Notes: generated by a model from the letters alone, not told the origin. DNA of 36,165 bases from Glycomyces luteolus (GCF_027622875.1 NZ_JAPZVP010000002.1:1-36165), one strand, 5' to 3'. Counted from the stretch's first letter, positions 9,827-17,862 are shown. Made by a program: numbers and translations.

Positions 9827-11266
9827 TTAACAGCCGCACTGCGATACGGCCGTGGTGATCTCGTCCATCGCCGCCTCGACCGGTTCGGGGCCCGTGGTGT
9901 GGCCGTTGGAGATGAGCGAGAAGATCAGCTGCCTGCCGGCCGCGGTGGTCAGCGTCCCGGTCAGGGAGATCACCCCGGTGGGCTGGGTGAGCGTCCCGGT
10001 CTTGGCCCGCACCACGCCCTCGCCGTCCTCGGCGGTCCCGAACCGGTCGTCGAGCGTCCCCGAGTATCCGGCCACCGGCAGCGACTCGAACACCGACGAC
10101 GCCTGCGATCCGGCCGCGCCGAGCAGCATCTGCGTGAACGCCTTCGCGGTCATGCGGTCGTTCGGCGAGAGCCCGGACCCGTCGTTGAACACCAGTCCGG
10201 CCGTGTCCACGCCGAGTCCCTCGAGGGTCGAGGCGTGCACGGTGGACATGGCGGCCCAGGTCATCTCGCCTTCGACGGCCAGCGCCGTCTGGAGCGCGAC
10301 CGCGTCGGAGAGGAGGTTGTCGGAGGTCAGGATGAACGAGTCGACGAGCGCGGACAGCGGCGCCGAGTGGACCACGGCGAGTTCGGCAGCGCCTTCCGCG
10401 GCGGTGCCGGCCTCGACCGTGCTCGCGCCGAGGATGTCGGCGAACTCGCGTGCGGCGACCATCGCCGGGTCGGGGTGGTGGTTGGCGTACTTCTCGGTGG
10501 TGTTCACGCGGCCGCCGTCGAGCATGATCGGCGCCATCGGCCCGGTCGAGTTGGACAGCTCGTTCATCGTCACGCCCGAGGCGTTGACGGTGTCGGTGAA
10601 CACGCTCGTGTCGAGGTACACGGTGCTCGGGGCGGTGCCGCCGCGCGCCTCCAGGACGAGTTCGGCGAGCTCGGTGAGGCTCGCGCCCGCCGCGTACGGC
10701 GTGTAGTAGCCCTCGCCGTCGACCGTGAGGGTCGGGTCGCCGCCGCCGACGAGCACGACGCTGTCCTCGGTCGGGCCCTCGACCACGGTGGTCGGGATGC
10801 GGTACTCGGCGCCGAGGTGCTGGAACGCGGCCACGGCAGTGACCACCTTCATGGAGGACGCCGGTGCGAGCGGGGTGGTGTCCTCCTGCTGGAAGAGGAC
10901 CTCCCCGGTCAGGGCGTCGGCGAAGGACGCGGAGAGGCTGCCGTTGAGCCGTGAGTCGGCGAGCAGGCCCGGCAGGACCGAGGCGAGGTCGGGCAGCGGC
11001 GCTTCGGCGTCCGAACCGGCCAGGACGGGCGCGGGTGCGGCCGGGGGATAGGCCTCGGGGGCGGTGATCGTCCCGGTCCGAGGGCTGGTGACGGCCGAGA
11101 TCTGCCACACCAGGCCCCCCGCGGCGGCTACGGTGACCACGATGGCGAGGGCCGCGATGACCCACATGAGTGCCCGGCGACGGCGCACCCGCCCCTGCTG
11201 CGGAGCGGCTGCGGCGTGTGGCGTACTACTCGCGACCTTGGGGTCGGCGTTGTCGCTGAGGGACAT
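9827..11266 (-). CDS. dacB: D-alanyl-D-alanine carboxypeptidase/endopeptidase (PBP4 type, S13)
   Basis: This exported low-molecular-mass penicillin-binding protein trims or cleaves peptidoglycan stem peptides. The 479-residue protein has a single N-terminal transmembrane anchor (about 32-58) after an Arg-rich stretch. The three serine-acyltransferase motifs are S137-S138-M139-K140 (SxxK), S315-D316-N317 and K422-T423-G424. The long insertion between the first two motifs is typical of class C. The ATG at 11266 lacks a ribosome binding site but has TAGTCT six bases upstream (11278-11273), as in other leaderless genes here. It is divergent from ppa, the arrangement usual in actinobacteria. Confidence 0.93.
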   Translation of the reverse strand: MSLSDNADPKVASSTPHAAAAPQQGRVRRRRALMWVIAALAIVVTVAAAGGLVWQISAVTSPRTGTITAPEAYPPAAPAPVLAGSDAEAPLPDLASVLPGLLADSRLNGSLSASFADALTGEVLFQQEDTTPLAPASSMKVVTAVAAFQHLGAEYRIPTTVVEGPTEDSVVLVGGGDPTLTVDGEGYYTPYAAGASLTELAELVLEARGGTAPSTVYLDTSVFTDTVNASGVTMNELSNSTGPMAPIMLDGGRVNTTEKYANHHPDPAMVAAREFADILGASTVEAGTAAEGAAELAVVHSAPLSALVDSFILTSDNLLSDAVALQTALAVEGEMTWAAMSTVHASTLEGLGVDTAGLVFNDGSGLSPNDRMTAKAFTQMLLGAAGSQASSVFESLPVAGYSGTLDDRFGTAEDGEGVVRAKTGTLTQPTGVISLTGTLTTAAGRQLIFSLISNGHTTGPEPVEAAMDEITTAVSQCGC

Positions 11267-11321
11267 GCACAGAGACTAAGGCATCAAGAGCACTGCATTT
11301 GAGCCTGGAGGAGGTCGGCCA

Positions 11322-11819
11322 GTGGAGTTCGACGTGACCGTGGAGATCCCGAAAGGGAGCGCCAACAAGTACGAGATCGACCACGAGACCGGACGTATCC
11401 GTCTGGACCGGACGCTGTTCACCGCGACGGTGTACCCGGCCGACTACGGCTTCATCGACGACACGCTCGGCCAGGACGGCGACCCGCTGGACGCTTTGGT
11501 GCTGGTCGAGCCGACGTTCCCCGGTTGCGTGATCCGCGCGCGTGCCATCGGCATGTTCCGGATGCGCGATGAGAAGGGCGTGGACGACAAGGTGCTGTGC
11601 GTCCCGGCCGAGGACCCCCGCAAGGACCGGTTCAAGGACATCGCCGACGTTCCCGAGTTCGACCGCCTGGAGATTCAGCACTTCTTCACGGTCTACAAGG
11701 ACCTCGAGCCCGGCAAGAGCGTCGAGGGCGCCACCTGGACCGGACGGGCGGAGGCCGAGGAAGAGGTGCGCCGCTCGTTCGAGCGCGCCAAGACCAACGG
11801 CTACCACTCGAACCACTAG
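11322..11819 (+). CDS. ppa: inorganic pyrophosphatase
   Basis: This soluble Mg2+-dependent enzyme hydrolyses pyrophosphate and pulls biosynthetic reactions forward. At 165 residues it matches the family I bacterial enzyme. It shows the early motif [12 protein letters not shown], the active-site signature DGDPLDALV (residues about 53-61), and further Asp/Lys ligands in [11 protein letters not shown]. The start is GTG 11322 with GGAGGAGG upstream at 11308-11314. It is divergent from dacB across 55 bp. Confidence 0.96.
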   Translation: MEFDVTVEIPKGSANKYEIDHETGRIRLDRTLFTATVYPADYGFIDDTLGQDGDPLDALVLVEPTFPGCVIRARAIGMFRMRDEKGVDDKVLCVPAEDPRKDRFKDIADVPEFDRLEIQHFFTVYKDLEPGKSVEGATWTGRAEAEEEVRRSFERAKTNGYHSNH

Positions 11820-11828
11820 CGATACGAA

Positions 11829-11863
11829 GGAAGGGCCCGGACGCCGTGCGTCCGGGCCCTTCC
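11829..11863. terminator. strong hairpin terminator after ppa
   Basis: A 15-bp perfect stem (GGAAGGGCCCGGACG at 11829-11843 with CGTCCGGGCCCTTCC at 11849-11863) encloses a 5-base loop, 9 bases after the ppa stop. Confidence 0.85.
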
Positions 11864-11910
11864 TGTCGCTTTGCCCGCCAAGCACTTCAGCCTGGCTTCA
11901 GGAACCACCT

Positions 11911-11957
11911 GGCAGGGTTGTTGCCGGGGGCGCTCACTACTGCACGCGAGGGTAGCT
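11911..11957. repeat. 47-bp direct repeat, copy 1
   Basis: The element starts GGCAGGGTTGTTGCCGGGGG, contains TACTGCACGCGAGGGTA, and is repeated 82 bp further on with only a few mismatches. Within it GGCA/TGCC and CTAC/GTAG can pair. It lies between the ppa terminator and the end of yaaA and overlaps no gene. I do not recognise the family. Confidence 0.75.
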
Positions 11958-11992
11958 ACCGTCCGGCTTCAGCTCCGCTTCAGCCTTCCCGG

Positions 11993-12039
11993 GGCAGGGT
12001 TGTTGCCGGGGGCCCGCGCTACTGCACGCGAGGGTAACT
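11993..12039. repeat. 47-bp direct repeat, copy 2
   Basis: This is the second copy of the element at 11911. The first 21 bases are identical, and differences are confined to the middle and one base near the end. It finishes five bases before the yaaA stop. GCTTCAG words precede both copies. Confidence 0.75.
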
Positions 12040-12043
12040 CCGC

Positions 12044-12787
12044 TCAGGCGCTCACGATGTCGAGCTGCCAGGGCTTGGAGCGGGTGGCCGGTTCACTGAG
12101 CTCGACCTTCCATCCTTGGGCGGCAAGGAATTCGGCGAGATCGGCGGCCGATTCGGGCCGGGCGCCTCCGGCGAGGAGCGCTCGCGCGACCTCGCCCCGG
12201 GTCGCCTTGGCCATGTGGGTGATGACGGTGCGCGCGCCGTCGGCGTCCTGTTTGAACACGCGCACGGTGACGCCGCGGTCCTTCGGCCCCCACACCTGGG
12301 CGTACGTGCCCGAGCGCAGGTCCACGATGAGCTCGTCGCGCGAGCCGAGCACCTCGGCGACGGCCGGGCGCCACAGTTTCGCGAGCGTGTCGAGTCCGGG
12401 GAACCGGGTGCTCATCGGCATCCGGTAGGGCGGCACGCGGTCGGAGGGCCGCAGGAGCCCCCACAGCGGGGAGGCGATGAAGACCTGCTCGCCGTCGGGG
12501 AGGTCGCCGAGCCCGAGCCGGTCGTAGAGGACGCCGTTGTACAGCTCCCAGGCGGCGAGGGTCGGGGCGGTGCGCAGGGCGCGGCCGGCCTGGACGTAGT
12601 GGCGTCCGCTTGCGGGGAGCTTGAGCGCCTTGACGGCGGCCTCCTCGTCGGCGCACAGCTCGATCAGTCGGTCGACGAGGAGCTCGCGGATGGGGTTCAG
12701 CGCGGGTGAGGAGAGTCGGCCGAGGTCCAAGGGAGGACCGTCGCCTTGACCGGCCTTTCCTTCTGACGGCGGCAGCAGTATGAGCAC
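12044..12787 (-). CDS. yaaA: peroxide stress protein YaaA (DUF328)
   Basis: YaaA-family proteins lower free intracellular iron and limit oxidative DNA damage under peroxide stress in E. coli; later work on the fold found DNA binding. The 247-residue protein carries the family hallmark PPSEGK at residues 6-11, SGRHYVQAGRAL, NGVLYDRL and the C-terminal half typical of the family. The start is GTG 12787. There is no Shine-Dalgarno sequence, but TAGACT lies eight bases upstream (12801-12796), suggesting a leaderless transcript. It is convergent with ppa and separated from it by two 47-bp repeats. Confidence 0.9.
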   Translation of the reverse strand: MLILLPPSEGKAGQGDGPPLDLGRLSSPALNPIRELLVDRLIELCADEEAAVKALKLPASGRHYVQAGRALRTAPTLAAWELYNGVLYDRLGLGDLPDGEQVFIASPLWGLLRPSDRVPPYRMPMSTRFPGLDTLAKLWRPAVAEVLGSRDELIVDLRSGTYAQVWGPKDRGVTVRVFKQDADGARTVITHMAKATRGEVARALLAGGARPESAADLAEFLAAQGWKVELSEPATRSKPWQLDIVSA

Positions 12788-13262
12788 AGCAGGCGAGTCT
12801 ACCTGCCCGTCCGCCTGGTGCCGCCGGGGCCGTGCCGCGCGGCGAGCGCCTTCCTGAGATCCCTTGGGAATTCACCCGACCGGGGGTGTGCGGGCCTGAC
12901 TCGATGGTTTATAGTACATATGTTCGATCAAGCGGGAGCGGGTCCGCCCCCACCGAGGACTGCGTGTGACGCTGGTCGAATAGGCGCGGCGGCGGTGCTC
13001 CGCGACTGCCGCCGCGCCGTCCACCCGCGGCGGTGCGAAGCCCACACCGCCCGCCGCAGGCTCCACCGCCACCGGCCCGGCGGTGGAGTCCGGCCTGAAA
13101 CACCCCGTACGCCTGCTCAACTGCGTCGCCGCGTCATCCACAGGCTGTGGACGACCGCGCCGCCACCGACTATCGCACGCACCACCGACAATCCGAGTGC
13201 CGCAGGCCATCCGGCCCCCGCCACCCGCACTGGCGCCGCTCCGATGCGGTAATCTCCCCGTT
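12788..13262. other. 475-bp gap between yaaA and tRNA-Lys, no convincing gene
   Basis: Open frames here are short, Arg/Pro-rich and overlap on both strands. The only sequence that stands out is A+T-rich: TTTATAGTACATATGTTCGATC at about 12908-12929. It could be a promoter and operator for something lost, or for the tRNA. GC content and texture resemble decayed coding DNA. Confidence 0.6.
12912..12927 (+). promoter_or_regulatory. imperfect SOS-box-like palindrome
   Basis: TAGTACATATGTTCGA matches the actinobacterial LexA site TCGAAC-N4-GTTCGA perfectly in its right half and at four of six positions in its left half. No intact gene follows, so it may be the remnant promoter of an SOS-regulated or mobile-element gene. 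Confidence 0.3.
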
Positions 13263-13338
13263 GGGTCTATAGCTCAATTGGCAGAGCTGCGGACTTTTAA
13301 TCCGTAGGTTGTGGGTTCGAGTCCCACTGGACCCACCA
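13263..13338 (+). tRNA. tRNA-Lys (anticodon TTT)
   Basis: The cloverleaf folds with the acceptor GGGTCTA paired to TGGACCC (one G-T), a D arm with AGCTCAATTGGCAGAGCT, the anticodon loop CTTTTAA with TTT at 13296-13298, and a T arm with GGTTCGAGTCC. The discriminator base is A13335 and the CCA end is encoded (13336-13338). A decayed integrase lies just downstream, so this gene is a candidate integration site. Confidence 0.97.
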
Positions 13339-13365
13339 AACGCCCAGCTCAAGCGGGCATCGAAA

Positions 13366-13394
13366 ACCGGGTGAGCCGTGAAAGCTCACCCGGT
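13366..13394. terminator. hairpin after tRNA-Lys
   Basis: An 11-bp stem (ACCGGGTGAGC at 13366-13376 with GCTCACCCGGT at 13384-13394) has a 7-base loop, 28 bases after the tRNA. It probably ends the tRNA transcript. Confidence 0.75.
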
Positions 13395-13414
13395 ACGGCG
13401 CAGAAGTGCGGCAG

Positions 13415-13864
13415 CTATCCAAGCTTCTCCCCAAGCCGCCGCAGTGCCTCACGCGTGGCCTCGTCCGAGACCTTCGTGTAGACCTCCGTCGTGGTGTCGA
13501 GCTTCGAGTGCCGCAGGATGCGCATCGCGACCCGAGGGTGCACGTCGAGGTCAGCGAGTAGCGAGCTGCAAGTCCGGCGAGCATCGCGACGAGTGATGCG
13601 TGGACCCTCCGCCAGCTCACACCGGCGATCCCACATCCGCGCGAAGGTACGTGGCTCAAGTGCTGTTCCGATCCTGGTGGTCAGCAGGAGCTTTGAACCC
13701 GCTGGACCTTGATCCACTCGGTCCCGGAGCGGCGGCGCCACAGGTATGTCTCCGGTGTGCGTGTCAATTGCCAAGCATCCGTGTCGAACCCTGCGTGCGC
13801 TTCGGCCCTGCCGTGGAGGGCCTCGCTGGCATGGCACATCACCCTCTCGGCGACGGCGAGCCAA
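13415..13864 (-). pseudogene. tyrosine recombinase/integrase, C-terminal remnant
   Basis: The frame translates to the C-terminal catalytic half of a phage-type integrase of the kind common in Streptomyces: LLTTRIGTALEPRTF, then RRDARRTCSSLL, DVHPRVAMRILRHS and the tyrosine region TTTEVYTKVSDEAT. The N-terminal SAM-like and core-binding domains are missing, and the residues before LLTTRIG degrade into unrelated sequence with frames in conflict. The position usually occupied by the catalytic histidine (H-D-x-R) is Arg. It is therefore judged inactive. The gene points toward tRNA-Lys and ends 77 bp from it, the classic layout of an integrated element. Codon use is less G/C-biased than in neighbours. 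Confidence 0.8.
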
Positions 13865-14064
13865 GGCTTGTTCAAGTGCCGGAAGATCGGTCGGTGGCTG
13901 ATGCCCAGGATCGGAACGGTTCGTTCGGGGACTCCCTGATCGCCCGGTGGTCTTGGCGATATTGGTGGCTGCGAGCGTTTACAGGACGCCGATGGATTCG
14001 AGAAGTTGGAGCAGCAGGCACGGGACTCTTTCATGGTCGTCAGGATTCTACTGCTGCCGCGGGC
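13865..14064. other. gap with no recognisable gene
   Basis: Sequence between the integrase remnant and the BNR_4 gene. A minus-strand frame (13681-14034) runs through it but has poor codon statistics and no recognisable domain. GC content is lower than in the flanks, consistent with decayed mobile DNA. Confidence 0.5.
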
Positions 14065-15900
14065 CTAAAGGGACCATTGCTGGCTCGTACCGTTCGAGCA
14101 AGTGGACTGCTGGAGTCGCGCGCTGTCGGCGGTTGATGCGCCGGTCACGTCGACGCATTTGCCGGAGTGCCGGGCGACCAGCGTGACGTAGCCGCCGCCC
14201 GCGTCCCGCAGTTGCCACTGCTGGTTGGACCCAGCGCCGCACGTCCACTGGATGATCCGGGCGCCGTCGGCCGTAGAGGCGCCGTTGACGTCGAGGCACT
14301 TGCCCGAGGCCTGGGAGACGACCCGGTAGTACCCGCCGCCGGCGTCCTGCAGTTCCCACTGCTGGTTGGCCCCGCCGTGGCAGGTCCATTGGATGGCTTC
14401 GGCGCCGTCAGCGGTCGAACCGGAGACGATGTCGACGCACTTGCCGGAGTTGCGGTTCGCGATATCGATGGCCTGCGTGCCCCCGCCTTGCCCTATCGTC
14501 CAGTTCAGGACGTCGATCTGGCTGCCGCCGTAGCGGGGCGCGAAGACCGAGACGACCCCGTCGAGGAGCCGGGCGTGGTCGAGCAGCGGGTCGGAGTAGT
14601 ACTGCACGGTCGAGGTGTAGCGCGTGGCCCAGTCGGTCCAGCCCGAGGCCTTCGACGCGGTGTAGACGCTCAGCCGCCTGGTCGAGGAGTTTCCGCTCGC
14701 GATGTACAGGTTGTCGGCGGCGTCGACGCCGATGTCGGCGCGGGTCATCACGCCCGTGTAGGCGAGCACTTGCCGGTTCCATGCCTTGCTGGTCTTGTCG
14801 CGCCAGTAGTGCACGAGCACCGACTTGCCGCGCGCGCTGTCGAAGTTGCCGTCGCTCGACGCCGAAGGTGCCATGTGCGAGGCGAGCACGTGGACGTTGC
14901 CGGCACCGTCGACCACCTGCGACTCCTGGTTCATGAGCCCGCGGTTCTGCCCGATGCCCACGACCCGCAGCCCGGCCGAGTCGGCCACGAGCGGGTTCGA
15001 GCCGGTGGTCGCCACCACGTCGCCGTTGTTGTTGCGCCAGGTGCGGCCCTGGTCCTTGCTGTAGGCGTAGTAGATGTCGTGGTTGGTGCTCGCGTTGGGC
15101 GTCTCGCGCACGGTCCAGGTGACGTGCAGCAGGTCGCTGGTGTCGAGCCCGGTGTCGTCGTACTCGATGCCGAAGAGGTACGCGTTGTTGTCGGCGCGCG
15201 TGCCGTTGAGGAACTGGCCCAGGTAGCTCCAGGTCCCGTTCCGGTATTCGAAGAGCACCACGTCGCCCGCGCCGCTGGCTCCGGTGCGGATGCTCATCTG
15301 CAGCACCCCGTCCGGGGCGCGGAAGAACTGCGGGTAGGTGGCCTGCGACAGGCGCTGGTCGCCGAGGGTGTTGGTCAGGGCCCCGAAGCTCGACGCGGAC
15401 CAGTTCGCGGTCGACGGCGAAGTCGCGAGTCCGGCGACCGACTTGCGGTACTTCAGGAGTGAGCTGTGCATGTCGAAGGAGAGGTGGATCGAGCCGTCCT
15501 GGCCCGAGATGCCGATGGAGATCGTGTTGTGCGAATCGGTGGAGGTGGTCCGGTAGTCGGTGAGGCGCACGGTCTGCCACGAGCCCGAGGCGACCTCCCG
15601 GCGGGCCAGGTTGACGGAGCCGGACTGGTCCCACCAGGCCGTGTACTGCCAGCCGTTGAACGTGGTGATGCCGTCCTGCTGGAACGACTCGCCGTTCATG
15701 TAGCCCGTGTAGGTCAGGGCCGTGCGGCCGTCGGTGGTGAGTGTGGTGACGGTCGGCGCTCCGAGGGAGGGCGCGGCCGCGGACGCCGGGACCGCGGAGA
15801 GGGCGAGCAGCGCGGTCAGCATCGCGATCGCCGTCACGGCGAATCCGAGTGGGTGGCGGGGCCTGCCGGCCGTCTTGCCTTGGGCGGCTTGGGGTCTCAT
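14065..15900 (-). CDS. secreted BNR_4-type beta-propeller protein with ricin-type lectin domain; candidate polysaccharide lyase
   Basis: This 611-residue protein has a long signal peptide (about 1-43, hydrophobic core 19-37). A BNR_4-type seven-bladed propeller domain (about 45-475) shows the conserved DSHN (122-125) followed by H139 and H145 in IHLSFDMH. The C-terminal ricin B-type (CBM13) domain (about 478-611) has three repeats ending QQWEL, QQWQL and QQWSL. BNR_4 proteins include ulvan lyases and the rhamnose-glucuronate lyases that cut terminal L-Rha-alpha-1,4-GlcA in gum arabic and arabinogalactan. Lyase activity here is inference. The start at ATG 15900 has the ribosome binding site AGGAGG. 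It lies 86 bp downstream of the GH62 gene, likely in one transcript, and near a rhamnose-type importer, which fits rhamnose release. Confidence 0.85.
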   Translation of the reverse strand: MRPQAAQGKTAGRPRHPLGFAVTAIAMLTALLALSAVPASAAAPSLGAPTVTTLTTDGRTALTYTGYMNGESFQQDGITTFNGWQYTAWWDQSGSVNLARREVASGSWQTVRLTDYRTTSTDSHNTISIGISGQDGSIHLSFDMHSSLLKYRKSVAGLATSPSTANWSASSFGALTNTLGDQRLSQATYPQFFRAPDGVLQMSIRTGASGAGDVVLFEYRNGTWSYLGQFLNGTRADNNAYLFGIEYDDTGLDTSDLLHVTWTVRETPNASTNHDIYYAYSKDQGRTWRNNNGDVVATTGSNPLVADSAGLRVVGIGQNRGLMNQESQVVDGAGNVHVLASHMAPSASSDGNFDSARGKSVLVHYWRDKTSKAWNRQVLAYTGVMTRADIGVDAADNLYIASGNSSTRRLSVYTASKASGWTDWATRYTSTVQYYSDPLLDHARLLDGVVSVFAPRYGGSQIDVLNWTIGQGGGTQAIDIANRNSGKCVDIVSGSTADGAEAIQWTCHGGANQQWELQDAGGGYYRVVSQASGKCLDVNGASTADGARIIQWTCGAGSNQQWQLRDAGGGYVTLVARHSGKCVDVTGASTADSARLQQSTCSNGTSQQWSL

Positions 15901-15986
15901 GCGGGGGTTCCTCCTAGTTGTCGGCCTTGCGGTTGCACGGCAACGGCGGCCGCGGTCGTCGCGACCGCCGGCATCGAGCCGTCTCC

Positions 15987-17423
15987 TCAGCACGGGGAGT
16001 TCGTCTGCGTCAGCAGGCCGAGCCGCCACGGCAGCAGGTTGTACGGCGCGCTCACGTCGGGGTCCTTGCCCTGGTAGAGGAAGCGCAGGTCGCAGGGGCT
16101 GACCGTCAGGGTCTGGTCGACGCCGCCGCGGATCAGTTCCCCGTGGCTGATGTCGTTCGTCCAGGCGGTCCCGTCGAACGTCACGTTGCTCCGGCTGGCG
16201 AACGGGTTCTCCTTGGTGTCGGCCAGCGGGGTCCATGGCCCGGAGACGTTCGACGAGGTCCAGGACCGGAAGATCCGGCCGCCCGCGGTGATGGCCTCGA
16301 CCATGAGGAGGTACTCGTTCTCGCCCGCGAGCCGGTAGACGTTGGCGCCTTCGAAGAGCCAGTGGTGGTTGGGGTCGTGCATGGCGATGACCGGTTCGGA
16401 GAACCCGTTGGGGAAGCGCGCCAGCGAGGTCTGGGCCCGGTACAGGTTGCCGTTGTCGTCGGAGGAGTACATGTGGCAGTTGGCGCTGTCGCAGATGGTC
16501 CAGAAGTCCAGCCACTGTCCTTCGCCCATGTTGTCGAGCACGATCTGCGGCGTCCCGGCGTAGAACGGCTTCGGCGCGCTCCACGAGGCCGGGTCGGCGA
16601 TGTTCGCGGTCGTCGAGTAGGCGACGTTGTCCCCGATCTGGTAGGTGAGGTACCACCGCTGCTGTGGCGCGAAGTAGAACACTTGAGGCGCTGCCTTGTA
16701 CCCGGTGCCGATCGCGGTGGTGTCGAGGAAGCGCAGCGGCGCGGAGCCGGCCTGGGACCAGTCGGTGAAGCTGAGGTACGCGAGGCTGTAGCCCTGGTTG
16801 GCACTCACGACGCTGACGAAGACGTGGTAGCGGCCGTTGTGGTAGACGACCGAGGGGTCCTTCACCGAGACGATGTTGTGGGTCGCATCGGATTTCGGGA
16901 AGACCAGCGGGCCGCTGGAGTTCCACTGGAGATTCGGCGGCAGCGCGCTGTCGCCGGCCCGCGCCGTGTCGAGGTAGTCGATGTTCGCCAGGCCGCCGGC
17001 GGTGGCGGCCGTGAGCCGGACCGTGTTGGCGCCCGCCCGCACCGGCACCGTGAGGTTCTCGACCGCCCAGCTGCTCCAGGCGCCGATGGGTTCGAAGGCC
17101 ACTGCGGACCGGACCAGGGCGCCGTTGACGCTCAGGTCCGCCGGCCGTGCTGCGGTGGACCCGTTCGCGTACTTGACGCCCAGCGTCAAGGTGCCGGCCG
17201 TTTCGGCGTGCACGGTGAACTCCATCCGCGCCCCGACGCGGTTGGGGGTGTTGCAGAACCCTCTGCCGGAGAACCCGGCGTAGTTCGAGTCGACCGTGCC
17301 CTCGCAGGCCGCGTCCTCCGCTTCGTACCGCGACGCCTGCGCGCTGGCGCTCGGCGCGATCAGCGCCAACGTGGCGACCAGTGCGAGCAGGGGTACGGCT
17401 GTGAACCTCGCCAACCGACTCAT
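15987..17423 (-). CDS. secreted GH62 alpha-L-arabinofuranosidase with N-terminal CBM35-like domain
   Basis: GH62 enzymes remove single alpha-L-arabinofuranose side groups from arabinoxylan or arabinan by inversion. The 478-residue protein has a signal peptide ending near AQA (1-30). A CBM35-like module follows (31-155; SRYEAEDA, FCNTPNRVG, GGLANIDYLDT). The catalytic domain (164-478) has candidate base D189 in VKDPSVVYH, D306 in WLDFW and general acid E358 in LFEGANVYR. The signature WNSSGPLVFPK and the C-terminal LRFLYQGKDP are highly typical of the family. The start is ATG 17423 with the ribosome binding site GAGGAG. The CBM35 resembles the one at the C-terminus of the GH43 protein at 22467. 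It is divergent from the sugar importer. Confidence 0.92.
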   Translation of the reverse strand: MSRLARFTAVPLLALVATLALIAPSASAQASRYEAEDAACEGTVDSNYAGFSGRGFCNTPNRVGARMEFTVHAETAGTLTLGVKYANGSTAARPADLSVNGALVRSAVAFEPIGAWSSWAVENLTVPVRAGANTVRLTAATAGGLANIDYLDTARAGDSALPPNLQWNSSGPLVFPKSDATHNIVSVKDPSVVYHNGRYHVFVSVVSANQGYSLAYLSFTDWSQAGSAPLRFLDTTAIGTGYKAAPQVFYFAPQQRWYLTYQIGDNVAYSTTANIADPASWSAPKPFYAGTPQIVLDNMGEGQWLDFWTICDSANCHMYSSDDNGNLYRAQTSLARFPNGFSEPVIAMHDPNHHWLFEGANVYRLAGENEYLLMVEAITAGGRIFRSWTSSNVSGPWTPLADTKENPFASRSNVTFDGTAWTNDISHGELIRGGVDQTLTVSPCDLRFLYQGKDPDVSAPYNLLPWRLGLLTQTNSPC

Positions 17424-17473
17424 GGGCGCTCCTCAAGGTGTGTCCGCGTACCGCCGCTAAGGGACAGTTCACT

Positions 17474-17485
17474 TCGATGTATCGA
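17474..17485. promoter_or_regulatory. small palindrome upstream of the GH62 gene
   Basis: TCGATGTATCGA forms a 5-bp inverted repeat inside an unusually A+T-rich patch (17470-17500) about 50 bases upstream of the GH62 start. It may be an operator. I see no convincing -35/-10 pair for the minus strand. The remainder of the gap, 17500-17630, holds nothing else I can name. Confidence 0.3.
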
Positions 17486-17638
17486 TATAATTCAATACTC
17501 AATGCGAGTGTCGCAGAAACGCCCCTGGTTTGCAAGGCTCGGTACGGCGGGCGGCGAGCTCGCGATGCCCGAGTGGCCGTAGGCGATCCGTGGGGTCATG
17601 GATGCGAAATTGTGTCGATAAAATTTCGAACCGAGTGC

Positions 17639-17668
17639 TTGACAGGCGCAGTGATGGCGATCTATGTT
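17639..17668 (+). promoter_or_regulatory. promoter of the sugar importer operon
   Basis: A perfect -35 TTGACA (17639-17644) is followed after 18 bases by TATGTT (17663-17668), a strong vegetative-type promoter. The expected transcription start near 17675 gives a leader of roughly 180 nt before the ATPase gene. Confidence 0.7.
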
Positions 17669-17681
17669 GTCGGAGTCACAG

Positions 17682-17693
17682 TGAAACGATTCA
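17682..17693 (+). promoter_or_regulatory. LacI-type operator just downstream of the importer promoter
   Basis: TGAAACGATTCA has the TGAA-N-CG-N-TTCA symmetry of LacI-family operators with the central CG. It sits only about 7 bases after the predicted transcription start, where a bound repressor would block transcription. A similar core, AAACGTTT, lies before the GH43 gene at 25286. No LacI-family gene is in the window. Confidence 0.6.
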
Positions 17694-17814
17694 ATTCGGT
17701 GCGCTTCCAGTGTGTCTCGTGGTGACAAACGTCCGTTTCTCCACGGTGAAGCGCTGACACGATCAGTCCCTTGTGCACCCCGCCCCACGTCCTGTTCCTA
17801 GGAGCCCTCCGACG

Positions 17815-17862
17815 ATGAACCGCCGCCCCCGCCCGACGACCCCGGAGCCGACGCATGAGTGA
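17815..17862 (+). CDS. possible 15-residue leader peptide overlapping the importer ATPase start
   Basis: A tiny frame MNRRPRPTTPEPTHE starts at ATG 17815, preceded by AGGAG at 17800-17804. It stops at TGA 17860-17862, inside the first codons of the ATPase gene (ATG 17855). This layout could couple translation of the importer to the leader. It may instead be chance, because the ATPase also has GGAG at 17844-17847. Confidence 0.3.
   Translation: MNRRPRPTTPEPTHE

Noticed and set aside
12919..13252. Plus-strand frame beginning MFDQAGAGPPP after the SOS-like site
   Set aside because: The remainder is Arg/Pro/His-rich with poor codon bias and no domain. It is kept only as a possible gene remnant.
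13681..14034. Minus-strand frame upstream of the integrase remnant as an intact gene
   Set aside because: It overlaps the integrase frame, has weak codon statistics and no recognisable fold; it may hold further integrase or transposase debris.
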